Assembly: GCA_018267385.1 (NCBI GenBank)
Contig: JAFDYN010000009.1
Coordinates: forward strand, 62,001-126,000
Length of the DNA: 64,000 nt
Direction of reading: 5' to 3'
Source of the DNA: Bacteroidota bacterium
GTDB taxonomy: Bacteria; Bacteroidota; Bacteroidia; Chitinophagales; LD1
Part shown: positions 18,425-27,062 of the stretch, piece by piece
How the letters are laid out: each line of letters starts with the position of its first letter
Position numbering within the stretch: position 1 is the first letter of the stretch
Notes under the pieces: model-generated
Databases searched by the model: none
What the model was told of the DNA's origin: nothing
What the model saw: only the letters and a program-made list of their open reading frames with translations
Made by a program: the position numbers and the translations under genes

Positions 18425-18460
18425 ACGGCCCTCCACTTTTGTGCAGGGCTGTTTTGTTTT
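18425..18460 (+). terminator. Terminator after the LysM pair
   Basis: ACGGCCCTCCAC, loop TTTT, GTGCAGGGCTGT form a stem with two mismatches, followed by TTTGTTTT. Confidence 0.65.
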
Positions 18461-18534
18461 GACTAAAGAGGAGCAGGCCGGGCCACGCAGTCACTCATAG
18501 ATATTTTATATCACTGGCTTATACATTTTAGGGC

Positions 18535-18542
18535 TATATTTG
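18535..18542 (+). promoter_or_regulatory. -7 element before ccmF
   Basis: TATATTTG matches TAnnTTTG; the ATG at 18575 is 32 nt downstream. Confidence 0.55.
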
Positions 18543-18574
18543 CCCGGCTCTGTCATAGCGCAGAGGGTCTATAT

Positions 18575-21277
18575 ATGAGTTTTTTTGAAGATCGTTTTGG
18601 TGCGCATGGTTTCGTAGGTGAGCACCTCTGGCTGGGCCATCTGGGCCACTTCTTTCTGGTGGTCAGCTTCATCGCCTCTTTACTGGCCTTTGTGGCATAT
18701 ACGGCGGCTGAGTTCAGTAAGCCTCATGCGGATAAGGCCTCCTGGCGCTCCATAGGCCGCTGGGCTTTCTCCATACATGGCGTCTCTGTGCTAGGCGTGT
18801 TTGTGATGCTCTTCCTGATGATACTCAATCACTGGTTTGAGTACCACTATGCCTGGCGGCACTCGTCTACGGAGCTGCCTATGAAGTACATCATCTCCAG
18901 CTTCTGGGAGGGGCAGGAGGGTAGCTTCCTGTTGTGGCAGTTCTGGATAGTAGTATTGGGCTGGGTGGGAATGCGCACCTGGCGTGAGTGGGAGAGCCCT
19001 GTCATGGCTGTCACGGCTATCACGCAGACCTTCCTGGGATCTATGGTGCTCGGCATCACGATACTGGGCTACAAGATCGGCAGCAATCCCTTTATGCTGC
19101 TGCGCAATGAGATGGCGCAGGCACCCATCTTCCAGCGCCCAGAGTACCTCAACTTTATACAAGATGGCAACGGCCTGAATCCGCTGCTGCAAAACTACTG
19201 GATGACCATACACCCTCCGGTACTATTCTGCGGGTTTGCGTCAGCATTGTTTCCATTTGCATTTGTCGTGGCTGCACTCGTACGCAAGGACTATACAGGC
19301 TGGATCAAGCCTGCACTACCGTGGGCACTTTTTAATATAGCTATACTTGGCACAGGTATCCTGATGGGCGGTGCATGGGCCTACGAATCACTAAGCTTTG
19401 GTGGTTTCTGGGCCTGGGATCCGGTGGAGAATATGTCCTTTGTGCCGTGGCTGCTGATAGTAGCGGGCGTGCACATGCACCTGGTCTATAAGTATACGAA
19501 GCACAGCCTCTTCTCCGCATTCCTGTTTTATATCCTGGGCTTTGTGGCGGTGTTGTATTCTACCTTCCTGACGCGAAGTGGTATATTGGGAGATAGTTCT
19601 GTACATGCCTTTACCGATTTGGGTATGACAGGACAGCTTTTGATCTATCTTTTCGTTTTCCTTATACCATCCCTTATCCTGTTGGCTATTCGCAGCGGCT
19701 CTATGCCATCTCAGGAGAAAGAAGAAGAACTGTTATCGAGGGAATTTTGGATGTTTATCGGCTCTCTGGTGCTGATTTTCTCTGCAGTGCAACAGACGTT
19801 TACTACATCCATACCGGTATGGAATACCCTGCTAAGTGAGTTTGTGCCATGGGTGTCCCCATATATGCATGTAGAGATACCGACAGACCGGGAACATGCC
19901 TCTATTAATAAGATATGGTATCTGCTGCTGGTGGCAGTGCCTGTCTGTCTCGCATTGGTAAAGGTTTATGCACACTCATTATCGTTATGGATCAGGAGGG
20001 GTTTCTATCTTCTGGGTATATTATTAGAGCTTAAAATTATCCTGACCATTGTTGCTGGTATGAAAAATATAGCCACACCTGCGGATACTGTGGCCCACTA
20101 CAATAGCATCCAGATCTGGCTGGCGATACTGGTGGCGATAGGTACAGCCCTGATACAGTACCTGGCCTACAAATCGGCTAAAGCGCCATCTGTGATCCGC
20201 TGGGCCTGGTATATGCTTGCCGCCTCGCTGGTAGTGACCATCGGCATCTGCTACGGTATGAGTATTGACTTCATCATAGAGATGTCTATACGTGAGCATT
20301 CATTCAAATTCATATCTCCGTATTTCCTTATGCTGTGGACAGCTATGTATGCGGTACTGGCCAATGCGGCCTATGCACTGGTGGTGCTAAAGAAGAATGC
20401 AAAGCTATGGGGGGGTGCTGTGACACACTTTGGATTTGGAGTCTTTCTGGTGGGTGTGCTGATCTCGCAATACAAGAAGGAAGTGATCTCTCTCAATACC
20501 GCGGGAGTGAACTTTGGCAAGGAGTTTAAAGCGCAGGAGACGGCAGAGAATATGCTGCTGCTGCGTGACTCGGTCTATAAAATGGGCGGCTATGAGATAA
20601 GCTACAGAGGCCTCAAGGTAGAGAAGCCAAACAACCTCTATGAGGTGGATTATGTCAGGAGAGGTAAAGATGGTACTGTAGATGAGCAGTTCTCGCTCTT
20701 CCCAAATGCGCAGATCAATCCCAAGATGGGCATGGTGGCAAATCCTGATACCAAGCACTACCTGACCAAGGATGTCTTTACACATGTATCATCAGTGCCT
20801 GATAACTCCAAACTCAAAGAGAAGAGCAATAATTTTGAGCTGGCCGTGGGTGATACATTCTTTACCAAGAAGAACTTTGTAGTGTTTAAAGCGCTGGATA
20901 ATAAGCCGCCGCTACCCGCAGGAGTGGACAAGGATAATAAGCTGGTGGTGGGTGCCAAACTGGAGATCAAATCTCTCGATGGGAATGTGATGGAGGCGGA
21001 GCCGGTCTATATCATCAATATGGCTGATAATACGACAGCCTCAGAGCCATTTGAGAATGAACAGATGGGCCTGAATATCTCTATAGGAAGGATCAATCCG
21101 GATACCAAGAAGTTCACCTTTGTGGTAAATGAAAAGGAACTGGCGAGCGACTTCATCATCATGAAAGCTATCATCTTTCCCGGTATCAAACTGGTGTGGA
21201 TAGGTGGTATCATCACCTTCCTCGGTGTGCTGCTCAGTATGTACCGCCGCATGGGCGAAAACAAAGCTAAGGCATAA
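18575..21277 (+). CDS. ccmF: Cytochrome c maturation protein CcmF-like (heme lyase)
   Basis: A 900-residue polytopic protein that attaches heme to apocytochrome c on the outer face of the inner membrane. The tryptophan-rich WWD segment is visible as GGFWAWDPVENMSFVPWL (about residues 271-288), with LSF-GG before it. Periplasmic His candidates lie in the TIHPPVLFCGF segment near 210. About 14 TM helices are expected; the C-terminal about 250 residues form the soluble domain typical of Bacteroidota CcmF, ending with one more TM and a basic tail. Other ccm genes are absent from the window. The next three genes follow closely (3 bp, then a 4-bp overlap), so it heads a transcript through 23007. 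Confidence 0.9.
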   Translation: MSFFEDRFGAHGFVGEHLWLGHLGHFFLVVSFIASLLAFVAYTAAEFSKPHADKASWRSIGRWAFSIHGVSVLGVFVMLFLMILNHWFEYHYAWRHSSTELPMKYIISSFWEGQEGSFLLWQFWIVVLGWVGMRTWREWESPVMAVTAITQTFLGSMVLGITILGYKIGSNPFMLLRNEMAQAPIFQRPEYLNFIQDGNGLNPLLQNYWMTIHPPVLFCGFASALFPFAFVVAALVRKDYTGWIKPALPWALFNIAILGTGILMGGAWAYESLSFGGFWAWDPVENMSFVPWLLIVAGVHMHLVYKYTKHSLFSAFLFYILGFVAVLYSTFLTRSGILGDSSVHAFTDLGMTGQLLIYLFVFLIPSLILLAIRSGSMPSQEKEEELLSREFWMFIGSLVLIFSAVQQTFTTSIPVWNTLLSEFVPWVSPYMHVEIPTDREHASINKIWYLLLVAVPVCLALVKVYAHSLSLWIRRGFYLLGILLELKIILTIVAGMKNIATPADTVAHYNSIQIWLAILVAIGTALIQYLAYKSAKAPSVIRWAWYMLAASLVVTIGICYGMSIDFIIEMSIREHSFKFISPYFLMLWTAMYAVLANAAYALVVLKKNAKLWGGAVTHFGFGVFLVGVLISQYKKEVISLNTAGVNFGKEFKAQETAENMLLLRDSVYKMGGYEISYRGLKVEKPNNLYEVDYVRRGKDGTVDEQFSLFPNAQINPKMGMVANPDTKHYLTKDVFTHVSSVPDNSKLKEKSNNFELAVGDTFFTKKNFVVFKALDNKPPLPAGVDKDNKLVVGAKLEIKSLDGNVMEAEPVYIINMADNTTASEPFENEQMGLNISIGRINPDTKKFTFVVNEKELASDFIIMKAIIFPGIKLVWIGGIITFLGVLLSMYRRMGENKAKA

Positions 21278-21280
21278 TCT

Positions 21281-22051
21281 ATGGCTGCTATCACGCTGAT
21301 AGGATCGGGCAATGCCGCTACAGCGCTGGGGCGGGCGCTGCGCCACGCAGGTCATCGGATCGTGCAGGTGTGGAGCCGTACGGAGGAGAATGCGACTGTA
21401 CTGGCCGGGGAGCTGAATGCTACGCCGACTAGCGATCTGCAAAGCATCAACAGCGATGCAGATGTCTATATCCTCTCGGTAAAAGATGACGCGATAGAAG
21501 AGATAGCAAAAGCGCTGCCTCTGAGCGGCAAGATACTGGCGCATACTTCCGGCATCAAATCCAAAGACCTCCTACATTCTTCGGCTCACTATGGTATCTT
21601 CTATCCCTTTGTGTCTATGACTAAAGATAGCGAGACCGACTTTCGTGAGGTGCTGATGATGGTAGAGGGCAATAATGAGGCTACACTGGAGGCATTGACG
21701 CGACTGGCGCAAACACTCTCCGGCAAAGTGAAGCAGGTAGAAGAACGCGACCGGCAGTCACTACATCTGGCCGCTGTATTTGCCAATAACTTTACCAACT
21801 ATCTCTATACAGTTTCCGAGCAGCTACTGCAGGAGGGCGGCCTCTCCTTTGATGAACTGCGACCACTCGTGGCGGCGCATATACAGCGGGTGATGGAGCA
21901 ATCTCCGGCAAATCTACAGACGGGACCGGCTATCAGGCGTGATCATTCCACTATGGATGTGCATCTCGATCTTTTGAGCCGGCATCAAAACCTGAAAGAA
22001 GTATATTCGCTACTGACATCCTCTATACAGGATCTCTACCCCATCAAATGA
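21281..22051 (+). CDS. Rossmann-fold and DUF2520 protein
   Basis: 256 residues. The N-terminus has a dinucleotide-binding motif (ITLIGSGNAATALGRALRHA, G-x-G-x-x-A), then a VWSRTEENA segment like that of F420/NADP-dependent dehydrogenases. The C-terminal half is the DUF2520 helical domain: HLAAVFANNFTNYLYTVSEQ, a tail with TGPAIRRDHSTMDVHLDLL. The ATG is 3 bp after the ccmF stop and the stop overlaps the next start (ATGA at 22048-22051), so translation is coupled. The substrate of this family is not known. Confidence 0.85.
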   Translation: MAAITLIGSGNAATALGRALRHAGHRIVQVWSRTEENATVLAGELNATPTSDLQSINSDADVYILSVKDDAIEEIAKALPLSGKILAHTSGIKSKDLLHSSAHYGIFYPFVSMTKDSETDFREVLMMVEGNNEATLEALTRLAQTLSGKVKQVEERDRQSLHLAAVFANNFTNYLYTVSEQLLQEGGLSFDELRPLVAAHIQRVMEQSPANLQTGPAIRRDHSTMDVHLDLLSRHQNLKEVYSLLTSSIQDLYPIK

Positions 22052-23007
22052 TCAAACAGATATATGCCATCCTGAGATTGACGCGCTGGGTCAATCTGGT
22101 GATCATCGCGCTGAGCATGATGCTCTTTCAGTATTGTGTGATACACACCTACCTGAATGCAGCAGATATACCTCTTACCATGAGCGCGCCATACTTTGCG
22201 ATGCTGGTACTGGCGGTAGTACTGATCGCAGCCGGCGGCAATGTGGTGAATGACTATCTGGACTATGAGCAAGATACGGAGCACCGTCCTGACAGGGTGA
22301 TCATAGGTAAGGATATATCGCTGGATACAGCCTTCAACCTGCAACTGGGTCTCAATGTGGGAGGCATCCTTATTGGCTTCTTTCTGGCCTGGCATTTTGA
22401 TCATTTGAGATTGGGTTACATCTTTATCACTGCGGTGGCGATGCTGTGGCTGTATTCGCAGACATTGAAGAAGTACTTTCTGATAGGTAATGTGCTGATC
22501 GCTGCGCTGTCGGCTATCGTATTTGTGATGCCGGTACTCTTTGAACCCCGCTTGTCTGATTATTTTCAGACGGACTATCAGGAGATGGCAGCACACAGCA
22601 TTCATGTACAGCTAAAGTTATATTGCTTCTTTGCCTTTATGGTATCGCTGATGCGTGAGATCGTAAAGGACGCCGAAGACCGTGGGGCAGACATGGCCTA
22701 TAACATGAAAACACTACCGGCTGTGCTGCCACTCTGGGCTGTGAATACAGTAGTAGTACTGCTCATGCTCATGACGGCAGGAGTCATAGCATATGTGGAG
22801 GTGTTCTTCTGGCAGCATGGTTTGAAGAAGCATTTCTGGTTCTCCATCTTCTTTTTGCAATTTCCACTGGTGACTAATATGTTCACCGTGATACCGGCCA
22901 GGAATAGCAAGGACTATCACAATATCAGTGTGTTGCTGAAGCTGCTAATGTTCTTCGGACTACTCTCTATGCCGGTTTATTATTTGTTTATCATGGTGTG
23001 GAAGTGA
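22048..23007 (+). CDS. UbiA-family prenyltransferase, geranylgeranylglycerol-phosphate-transferase-like
   Basis: 319 residues, about 8-9 TM helices. The first Asp-rich prenyl-diphosphate motif is NVVNDYLDYEQDTEHRPDR (NDxxDxxxD, about 66-84) and the second is KDAEDRGADM (about 209-218). The sequence matches the Bacteroidota group annotated as geranylgeranylglycerol-phosphate geranylgeranyltransferase; a role in menaquinone or heme side-chain transfer is less likely but cannot be excluded without a tree. It acts in the inner membrane, with Mg2+. Start overlaps the preceding gene by 4 bp. Confidence 0.85.
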   Translation: MIKQIYAILRLTRWVNLVIIALSMMLFQYCVIHTYLNAADIPLTMSAPYFAMLVLAVVLIAAGGNVVNDYLDYEQDTEHRPDRVIIGKDISLDTAFNLQLGLNVGGILIGFFLAWHFDHLRLGYIFITAVAMLWLYSQTLKKYFLIGNVLIAALSAIVFVMPVLFEPRLSDYFQTDYQEMAAHSIHVQLKLYCFFAFMVSLMREIVKDAEDRGADMAYNMKTLPAVLPLWAVNTVVVLLMLMTAGVIAYVEVFFWQHGLKKHFWFSIFFLQFPLVTNMFTVIPARNSKDYHNISVLLKLLMFFGLLSMPVYYLFIMVWK

Positions 23008-23190
23008 GCGAGTATTAAGTAGTTAGTATTAAGTATTAAGTATTAAGAAGAATACCAAAGCCAGAATACAAGTTTAACCGCAGAGTCACAGAGGCGGAGA
23101 GGAAATACAAATAGAATGGCTTGTATCTGTCTGCTGCTATTCAGCATTTTGTATTCTCTGTGTCTTTCCGCCGCTGCGGTAAAATGAAAT
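23008..23190. repeat. Repeat-rich gap before maf
   Basis: 23010-23047 is a run of TATTAAGTA and TTAGTATTAAGTA units, the same family as at 215-296. Then TTTAACCGCAG (23073-23083) faces CTGCGGTAAAA (23174-23184); GAGTCACAGAG and CTCTGTGTC lie inside, forming a long imperfect palindrome of about 110 bp. AACCGCAGAG-TCACAGAGG words occur widely between genes in Bacteroidota (from memory). No gene seen. Confidence 0.5.
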
Positions 23191-23197
23191 CAAAAAA

Positions 23198-23764
23198 ATG
23201 ACAAGAAAGAAGATCATACTAGCGTCTAAATCTCCTAGGAGGAGTGAGCTAATGAAGATGGCTGGATTCACCTTTGAGGTGCGGAGTAAGGATGTGCCGG
23301 AGATACACCCGGCCAATACACCGCCTGAAGAAGTGCCCGCCTACCTGGCCAAACTCAAAGCCTCGGCACTGCTGTCAGAACTAGCCGATGATGAGGTGCT
23401 GGTAGGTGCTGATACTATCGTGATACTGGATGGTAAAGTATATGAGAAGCCCGTGGATCGAGAGGATGCTATCCGTATGATCTCAGAACTGTGCGGGCAT
23501 ACTCATAAAGTAGTGACCGGTGTATATATCGCTGACAAAACTAAGGAGGTTGTATTTTCTGAAACAACTTATGTGACGTTTAATGCATTGTCACAAGATG
23601 AGATAGCGTACTACGTGGACAATTATAAGCCATACGATAAGGCAGGTGGCTATGCCTGCCAGGAGTGGATAGGAGCAGTGGCGATACGAAAATTTGACGG
23701 AGATTACTTCAACGTGGTAGGCCTGCCGATCAATAGAGTGTATGAGGAGCTGAAGAAGTTTTAG
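23198..23764 (+). CDS. maf: Maf-family nucleoside triphosphate pyrophosphatase
   Basis: 188 residues, the usual Maf length. The signature ILASKSPRRSELMKMAGF is at 7-24, the catalytic-site segment VGADTIVILDGKVYEKP near 67-83, and YDKAGGYACQEWIGA near 146-160. Maf enzymes hydrolyse non-canonical or excess nucleotides (dTTP, UTP or modified bases) to the monophosphate. The ATG comes after the palindromic repeat, so this gene may not be part of the ccmF transcript. Confidence 0.93.
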   Translation: MTRKKIILASKSPRRSELMKMAGFTFEVRSKDVPEIHPANTPPEEVPAYLAKLKASALLSELADDEVLVGADTIVILDGKVYEKPVDREDAIRMISELCGHTHKVVTGVYIADKTKEVVFSETTYVTFNALSQDEIAYYVDNYKPYDKAGGYACQEWIGAVAIRKFDGDYFNVVGLPINRVYEELKKF

Positions 23765-23782
23765 ATTTCAGCTTTTCAATTA

Positions 23783-24221
23783 TCAATGGATAATTTGCCA
23801 ACCGTTGCAGCCATATCCTTGTCGTAGCCATTTCACGCCGTCGTCAGTAAAATTCAGAAAAAGTATGACTGATACCTTGGTGCCGGGTTTGGTCCAATGG
23901 GTATTGTTATTGATAAACTCCTTCAAATCTAATCTGGAGGACGGTATGTTAGTTTGGTTTTCTACACTCATCAGACAAGGAGTACCTAATGAATCTACAA
24001 TGATCTGAAGTCTTAATTCACCACGTATCTTTTCATATATCCTTTCGGATATTGTTACGAAACGATGCGACGAAAGAAGCCATATCAGTATGGGTCTGTG
24101 TTGTGTCTTTCTCAAGTGTGAATACATCTGATTTGCAGCCCTCATATTGCTCAGGAAATATCTCCTGGCCGAATAAGTACGAGCTAAAAAATATGGCAGA
24201 TATAAGAGTAAGCGTTTTCAT
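23783..24221 (-). pseudogene. Secreted TonB-domain-like protein broken by a frameshift
   Basis: From the ATG at 24221 one frame encodes a signal peptide (MKTLTLISAIFFSSYLFGQ) and runs to FRNNIRKDI-stop at 24033. The reading frame one base later carries the rest, from about RIYEKIRGELRLQIIVDSLG to a natural-looking end WQIIH at 23783. Removing one A from the AAA run near 24047-24049 joins them as NNIRRIYEKIRGEL. The joined product (about 145 residues) has the pattern G-x-L-x-L-QIIVDS-x-G ... W-x-KPG ... VSVILFLNF, which recalls small TonB-C-terminal-like periplasmic proteins of Bacteroidota. A sequencing error cannot be excluded. Confidence 0.65.
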
Positions 24222-24252
24222 GACTTTTATATAGGTTCCGATTTAATTAAAG

Positions 24253-24274
24253 AGCCGGATCATACGACCCGGCT
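24253..24274 (-). terminator. Terminator of the 24298 gene
   Basis: AGCCGG...CCGGCT form a short stem; on the minus strand a CTTTAATTAAAT tail follows. Confidence 0.6.
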
Positions 24275-24297
24275 TTACAATATTATCAAATTGAAAT

Positions 24298-24879
24298 TTA
24301 GTGATTGATATGGTGATGACGATACTCGTCGTCATCCTCTACCAGCTCCTGATACCGGCGTTTGATCTCAGCATAGTGCGGAGTGTATGAATAGGTATCC
24401 AGAAACTCCTTATAAGCTTCTAAGGTATTTTTCTTCACCGCCTTTTCATAGTCTGCTGCCTCCTGGGCATTTTTGCTGGTAGGAGCGGCTACAGTCACGG
24501 GAGTGGTAGGAGCGGCAGTGCCTCCCTTGCGCCTGTTGTAGATAGCAGATATCTCGGCATATTTATCCTGGGGGTAGAGACTTTTGTCTGTCACTTCAAA
24601 GAAGCGGTCCATAGACGAGTTGAGCTGGGGCAGATAGCTCGGATCGGTAGTAGCTACCTGATCCAGGGCGCGTATCTTGAGGTAGAGGCTCTTTGAGTTG
24701 GCTCCCCCTGCATAGCGCTCTGACTCCATGATGTTGCTCACAGCATCTTTATAGTTGCCATTGGCGTAGGCTATCTCGGCAGCAGTAAAGCTTGCTTTGG
24801 CCTTGTCGTCATTGTCCTGGGCGGTAGCAGTACCTCCGATGGTGAGGCAGAGCATTGCTATGGCGAGTATTTTTCTCAT
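24298..24879 (-). CDS. Secreted protein of unknown function, paralogue of the 24950 gene
   Basis: 193 residues. Signal peptide MRKILAIAMLCLTIGGTATA, then a helical repeat-like region: KAKASFTAAEIAYANGNYKD followed by SNIMESERYAGGANSKSLYL. This is the TPR-like A-x-x-A-x-x-x-G-x-Y pattern. A Pro/Thr/Ala linker (about 135-148) precedes a DYEKAVKKNTLEAYKEFLDT-type helix and an HYAEIKRRYQEL segment. The end is His/Asp rich (DDDEYRHHHINH). The protein shares domain order and the AGGANSKSLY and YSFTPHY/YSYTPHY words with the next gene upstream. Function not known. Confidence 0.6.
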   Translation of the reverse strand: MRKILAIAMLCLTIGGTATAQDNDDKAKASFTAAEIAYANGNYKDAVSNIMESERYAGGANSKSLYLKIRALDQVATTDPSYLPQLNSSMDRFFEVTDKSLYPQDKYAEISAIYNRRKGGTAAPTTPVTVAAPTSKNAQEAADYEKAVKKNTLEAYKEFLDTYSYTPHYAEIKRRYQELVEDDDEYRHHHINH

Positions 24880-24949
24880 TATTCTGCTTTTTTTGATGTC
24901 ACTATATTAATACGTAAACAAGAAATCTGCAAGAGGGTTCGGGTGACTA

Positions 24950-25579
24950 TCAGTAATCTGTATACCGATAAGAAAACTCGGACCATCTCCATCGTTTGCG
25001 GGCGGACCTATCTTTATGCTCGTGGTACCATTTTTCATCTTCTACCTTTTCATCATATCTATGGCGTATATCACCGTAGTGCGGGGTGAAGGAATATTTA
25101 TCCAGAAATATCTTATAGCCTTCCTTTGTGTCTTCACGTACTGCCATGTAATAATCCTCTGCCTCCCCATTATAGACTTTGAAAACGGTATCCATAGCCA
25201 TCTGCCTCATCATATACATCGCCATCGGGCGATAAGTAGCTACGGCTGCGGCAATCTCATAATACTTTGCAGCAGGATAGATGGTCGTGTCGGTAGCGGC
25301 AAGGAAACGCCGACCAGCTATCACAATCATAGGAGCGGCGGTACTATCTTTTGGGAGTAAAAGCTCCAGTGCTTTTACCTTTTGGTACAGGCTACGCGAG
25401 TTGGCTCCGCCGGCGTATGTCTCAGCATCAGTCAGTGCGTCTAGAGCGATGCCATATTGGTGTGCATTATAGGCCGAGTCTGCCCTGCGAAAAGCTGCAC
25501 GAGCCAGACTGTCATTATCCTGGGCTGCAGCGATCATGCTAAACAGCGCCATAAGGAATATGAGAAGCGATCTTTTCAT
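24950..25579 (-). CDS. Secreted protein of unknown function, paralogue of the 24298 gene
   Basis: 209 residues from the ATG at 25579 (MKRSLLIFLMALFSMIAAAQ signal peptide); an upstream in-frame ATG at 25609 would spoil the signal. Like its neighbour it has a TPR-like N-terminal part (AAFRRADSAYNAHQYGIALD, then AETYAGGANSRSLYQKVKAL) and a C-terminal KEGYKIFLDKYSFTPHYGDI segment. The tail is basic and aromatic (RKRWRWSEFSYRYTDY). Tandem duplication is plain. I recognise no family; association with peptidoglycan or outer-membrane assembly would be a guess. Confidence 0.6.
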   Translation of the reverse strand: MKRSLLIFLMALFSMIAAAQDNDSLARAAFRRADSAYNAHQYGIALDALTDAETYAGGANSRSLYQKVKALELLLPKDSTAAPMIVIAGRRFLAATDTTIYPAAKYYEIAAAVATYRPMAMYMMRQMAMDTVFKVYNGEAEDYYMAVREDTKEGYKIFLDKYSFTPHYGDIRHRYDEKVEDEKWYHEHKDRSARKRWRWSEFSYRYTDY

Positions 25580-25593
25580 ACGGTTAAATAAAA

Positions 25594-25619
25594 TGCCCGA
25601 CCAGATCAATGGTCGGGCA
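25594..25619 (-). terminator. Terminator of the thiolase gene
   Basis: Perfect 10-bp stem TGCCCGACCA / TGGTCGGGCA with a 6-nt loop. On the minus strand it is followed by TTTTATTTAA, fitting the end of the thiolase transcript. Confidence 0.85.
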
Positions 25620-25636
25620 CTCAGTTGATTGATTAG

Positions 25637-26812
25637 TTACAGTTTTTCGATCACGATAGCAGAAGCACCACCACCGCCATTGCAGATACCTGCTGCGCCG
25701 ATCTTGCCACCTTTGTGCTTTAGCACGGAGAGGAGGGTGCAGATGATACGTGCGCCGCTCATGCCTACCGGATGGCCCAGGGCCACCGCACCGCCAAATA
25801 CGTTGGTCTTAGCATGGTCTATACCGAGGAGCTTGATATTGGCGAGAGCTACATTGGAGAAGGCCTCATTGATTTCAAAGAAGTCAACGTCCTTCACTTC
25901 TTTACCAGCCTTTTTCAGCGCCTTAGGGATGGCGATAGATGGCGATGTAGTGAACTCATCAGGTGTCTGCTCTGCATCTGCGTAGCCGGTGATCTTTGCG
26001 ATCGGAGTGAGACCGAGTTCCTTCACTTTGGCACCGCTCATGAGTACGAGGGCTGCTGCGCCGTCATTGATCTTAGAAGCATTGACCGCAGTCACCGTAC
26101 CGTCTTTGCCGAAGGCGGGCTTGAGCGTAGCGACCTTTTCAGGCTTCAGCTTCTTGTATTCTTCATCTTCTTTTACAAAGGTAGACTCCTTGCCCTTGAT
26201 CTCTACGTCAAACAGCTCGTCGCTAAACCAGCCATTCTTGTAAGCCTCAGCTGCACGGCGGTATGACTCCAGTGCATAGGCATCCTGATCCTCACGGCTG
26301 AAGTGATACTTGGCAGCGCAGCGGTCGCCGCTACTGCCCATCATCTGACCGCTATATGGATCCTGTAGTGCATCGCGTACGATGGCATCCTGTATCGTGC
26401 CATTGCCATAGCGATAGCCATTGCGGGCATTGTCCAGCATATACGGCGCATTGGTCATACTTTCCATACCTCCGGCTACTACTATGTCCTTATCGCCCAG
26501 CATGATAGACTGCGCGCCAAAGATCACGGCCTTCATTCCTGATGCGCATACTTTATTGACAGTAGTGCAGGTAGCGCCTACGTGTACACCAGCTGCGAGG
26601 GCTGACTGGCGGGCAGGAGCCTGGCCGGTATTGGCCTGGATCACATTGCCCATGATGACCTCATCTACCTGATCTCCGGTGATGCCGGCACGCTTGATAG
26701 CTTCTTTGATGGCCTGTGCGCCTAGATTGACAGCTGAGAGAGGAGAGAGGACACCGCTCATACTACCTACCGGTGTACGAGCTATGGATACGATATATAC
26801 TTCGTTGTTCAT
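25637..26812 (-). CDS. Acetyl-CoA C-acetyltransferase (thiolase)
   Basis: 391 residues from the ATG at 26812 (MNNEVYIVSIARTPVG); the longer frame adds an atypical leader. Thiolases join two acetyl-CoA to acetoacetyl-CoA, or cleave 3-ketoacyl-CoA in beta-oxidation. The nucleophile is Cys89 in NKVCASGMKA. Other signatures: GGMESMTNAPY, NEAFSNVAL, the GGAVALGHPVGMSGARI histidine motif, and GICNGGGGASA with the second catalytic Cys. The length and the NEAF motif suit the biosynthetic or degradative acetyl-CoA acetyltransferase subgroup. Monocistronic, with promoter and terminator. Confidence 0.95.
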   Translation of the reverse strand: MNNEVYIVSIARTPVGSMSGVLSPLSAVNLGAQAIKEAIKRAGITGDQVDEVIMGNVIQANTGQAPARQSALAAGVHVGATCTTVNKVCASGMKAVIFGAQSIMLGDKDIVVAGGMESMTNAPYMLDNARNGYRYGNGTIQDAIVRDALQDPYSGQMMGSSGDRCAAKYHFSREDQDAYALESYRRAAEAYKNGWFSDELFDVEIKGKESTFVKEDEEYKKLKPEKVATLKPAFGKDGTVTAVNASKINDGAAALVLMSGAKVKELGLTPIAKITGYADAEQTPDEFTTSPSIAIPKALKKAGKEVKDVDFFEINEAFSNVALANIKLLGIDHAKTNVFGGAVALGHPVGMSGARIICTLLSVLKHKGGKIGAAGICNGGGGASAIVIEKL

Positions 26813-26842
26813 GATATGTTTTGGTTTAGAAAAATTGCGGAG

Positions 26843-26850
26843 CAAATGTA
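26843..26850 (-). promoter_or_regulatory. -7 element of the thiolase gene
   Basis: TACATTTG on the minus strand, about 30 bp before the ATG at 26812. Just beyond it, ATAGACTTTGGACA and ATAGACTTTAGACA form a 14-bp direct repeat (26864-26890). Confidence 0.6.
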
Positions 26851-27027
26851 GTAAAATAGACGATAGACTTTGGACAATAGACTTTAGACAAATACAAAGG
26901 GTAAATACATTTATTTGACACAGTGTTAGACGTATGGGAATATGTTATCCTTTCATGAAAAGAGCCCATAAAAACCGGATTTTGGCTAAGAAAGGGGCTC
27001 AAATCTCGGTTTTGTGAGCAAAAATCC

Positions 27028-27035
27028 TACCTTTG
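27028..27035 (+). promoter_or_regulatory. -7 element of the aldolase gene
   Basis: TACCTTTG, 27 nt before the ATG at 27063. A TTTTG at 27010-27014 is too close to serve as the usual -33 box. Confidence 0.6.
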
Positions 27036-27062
27036 CCGACCTCATACCAAACTATCAATCTA

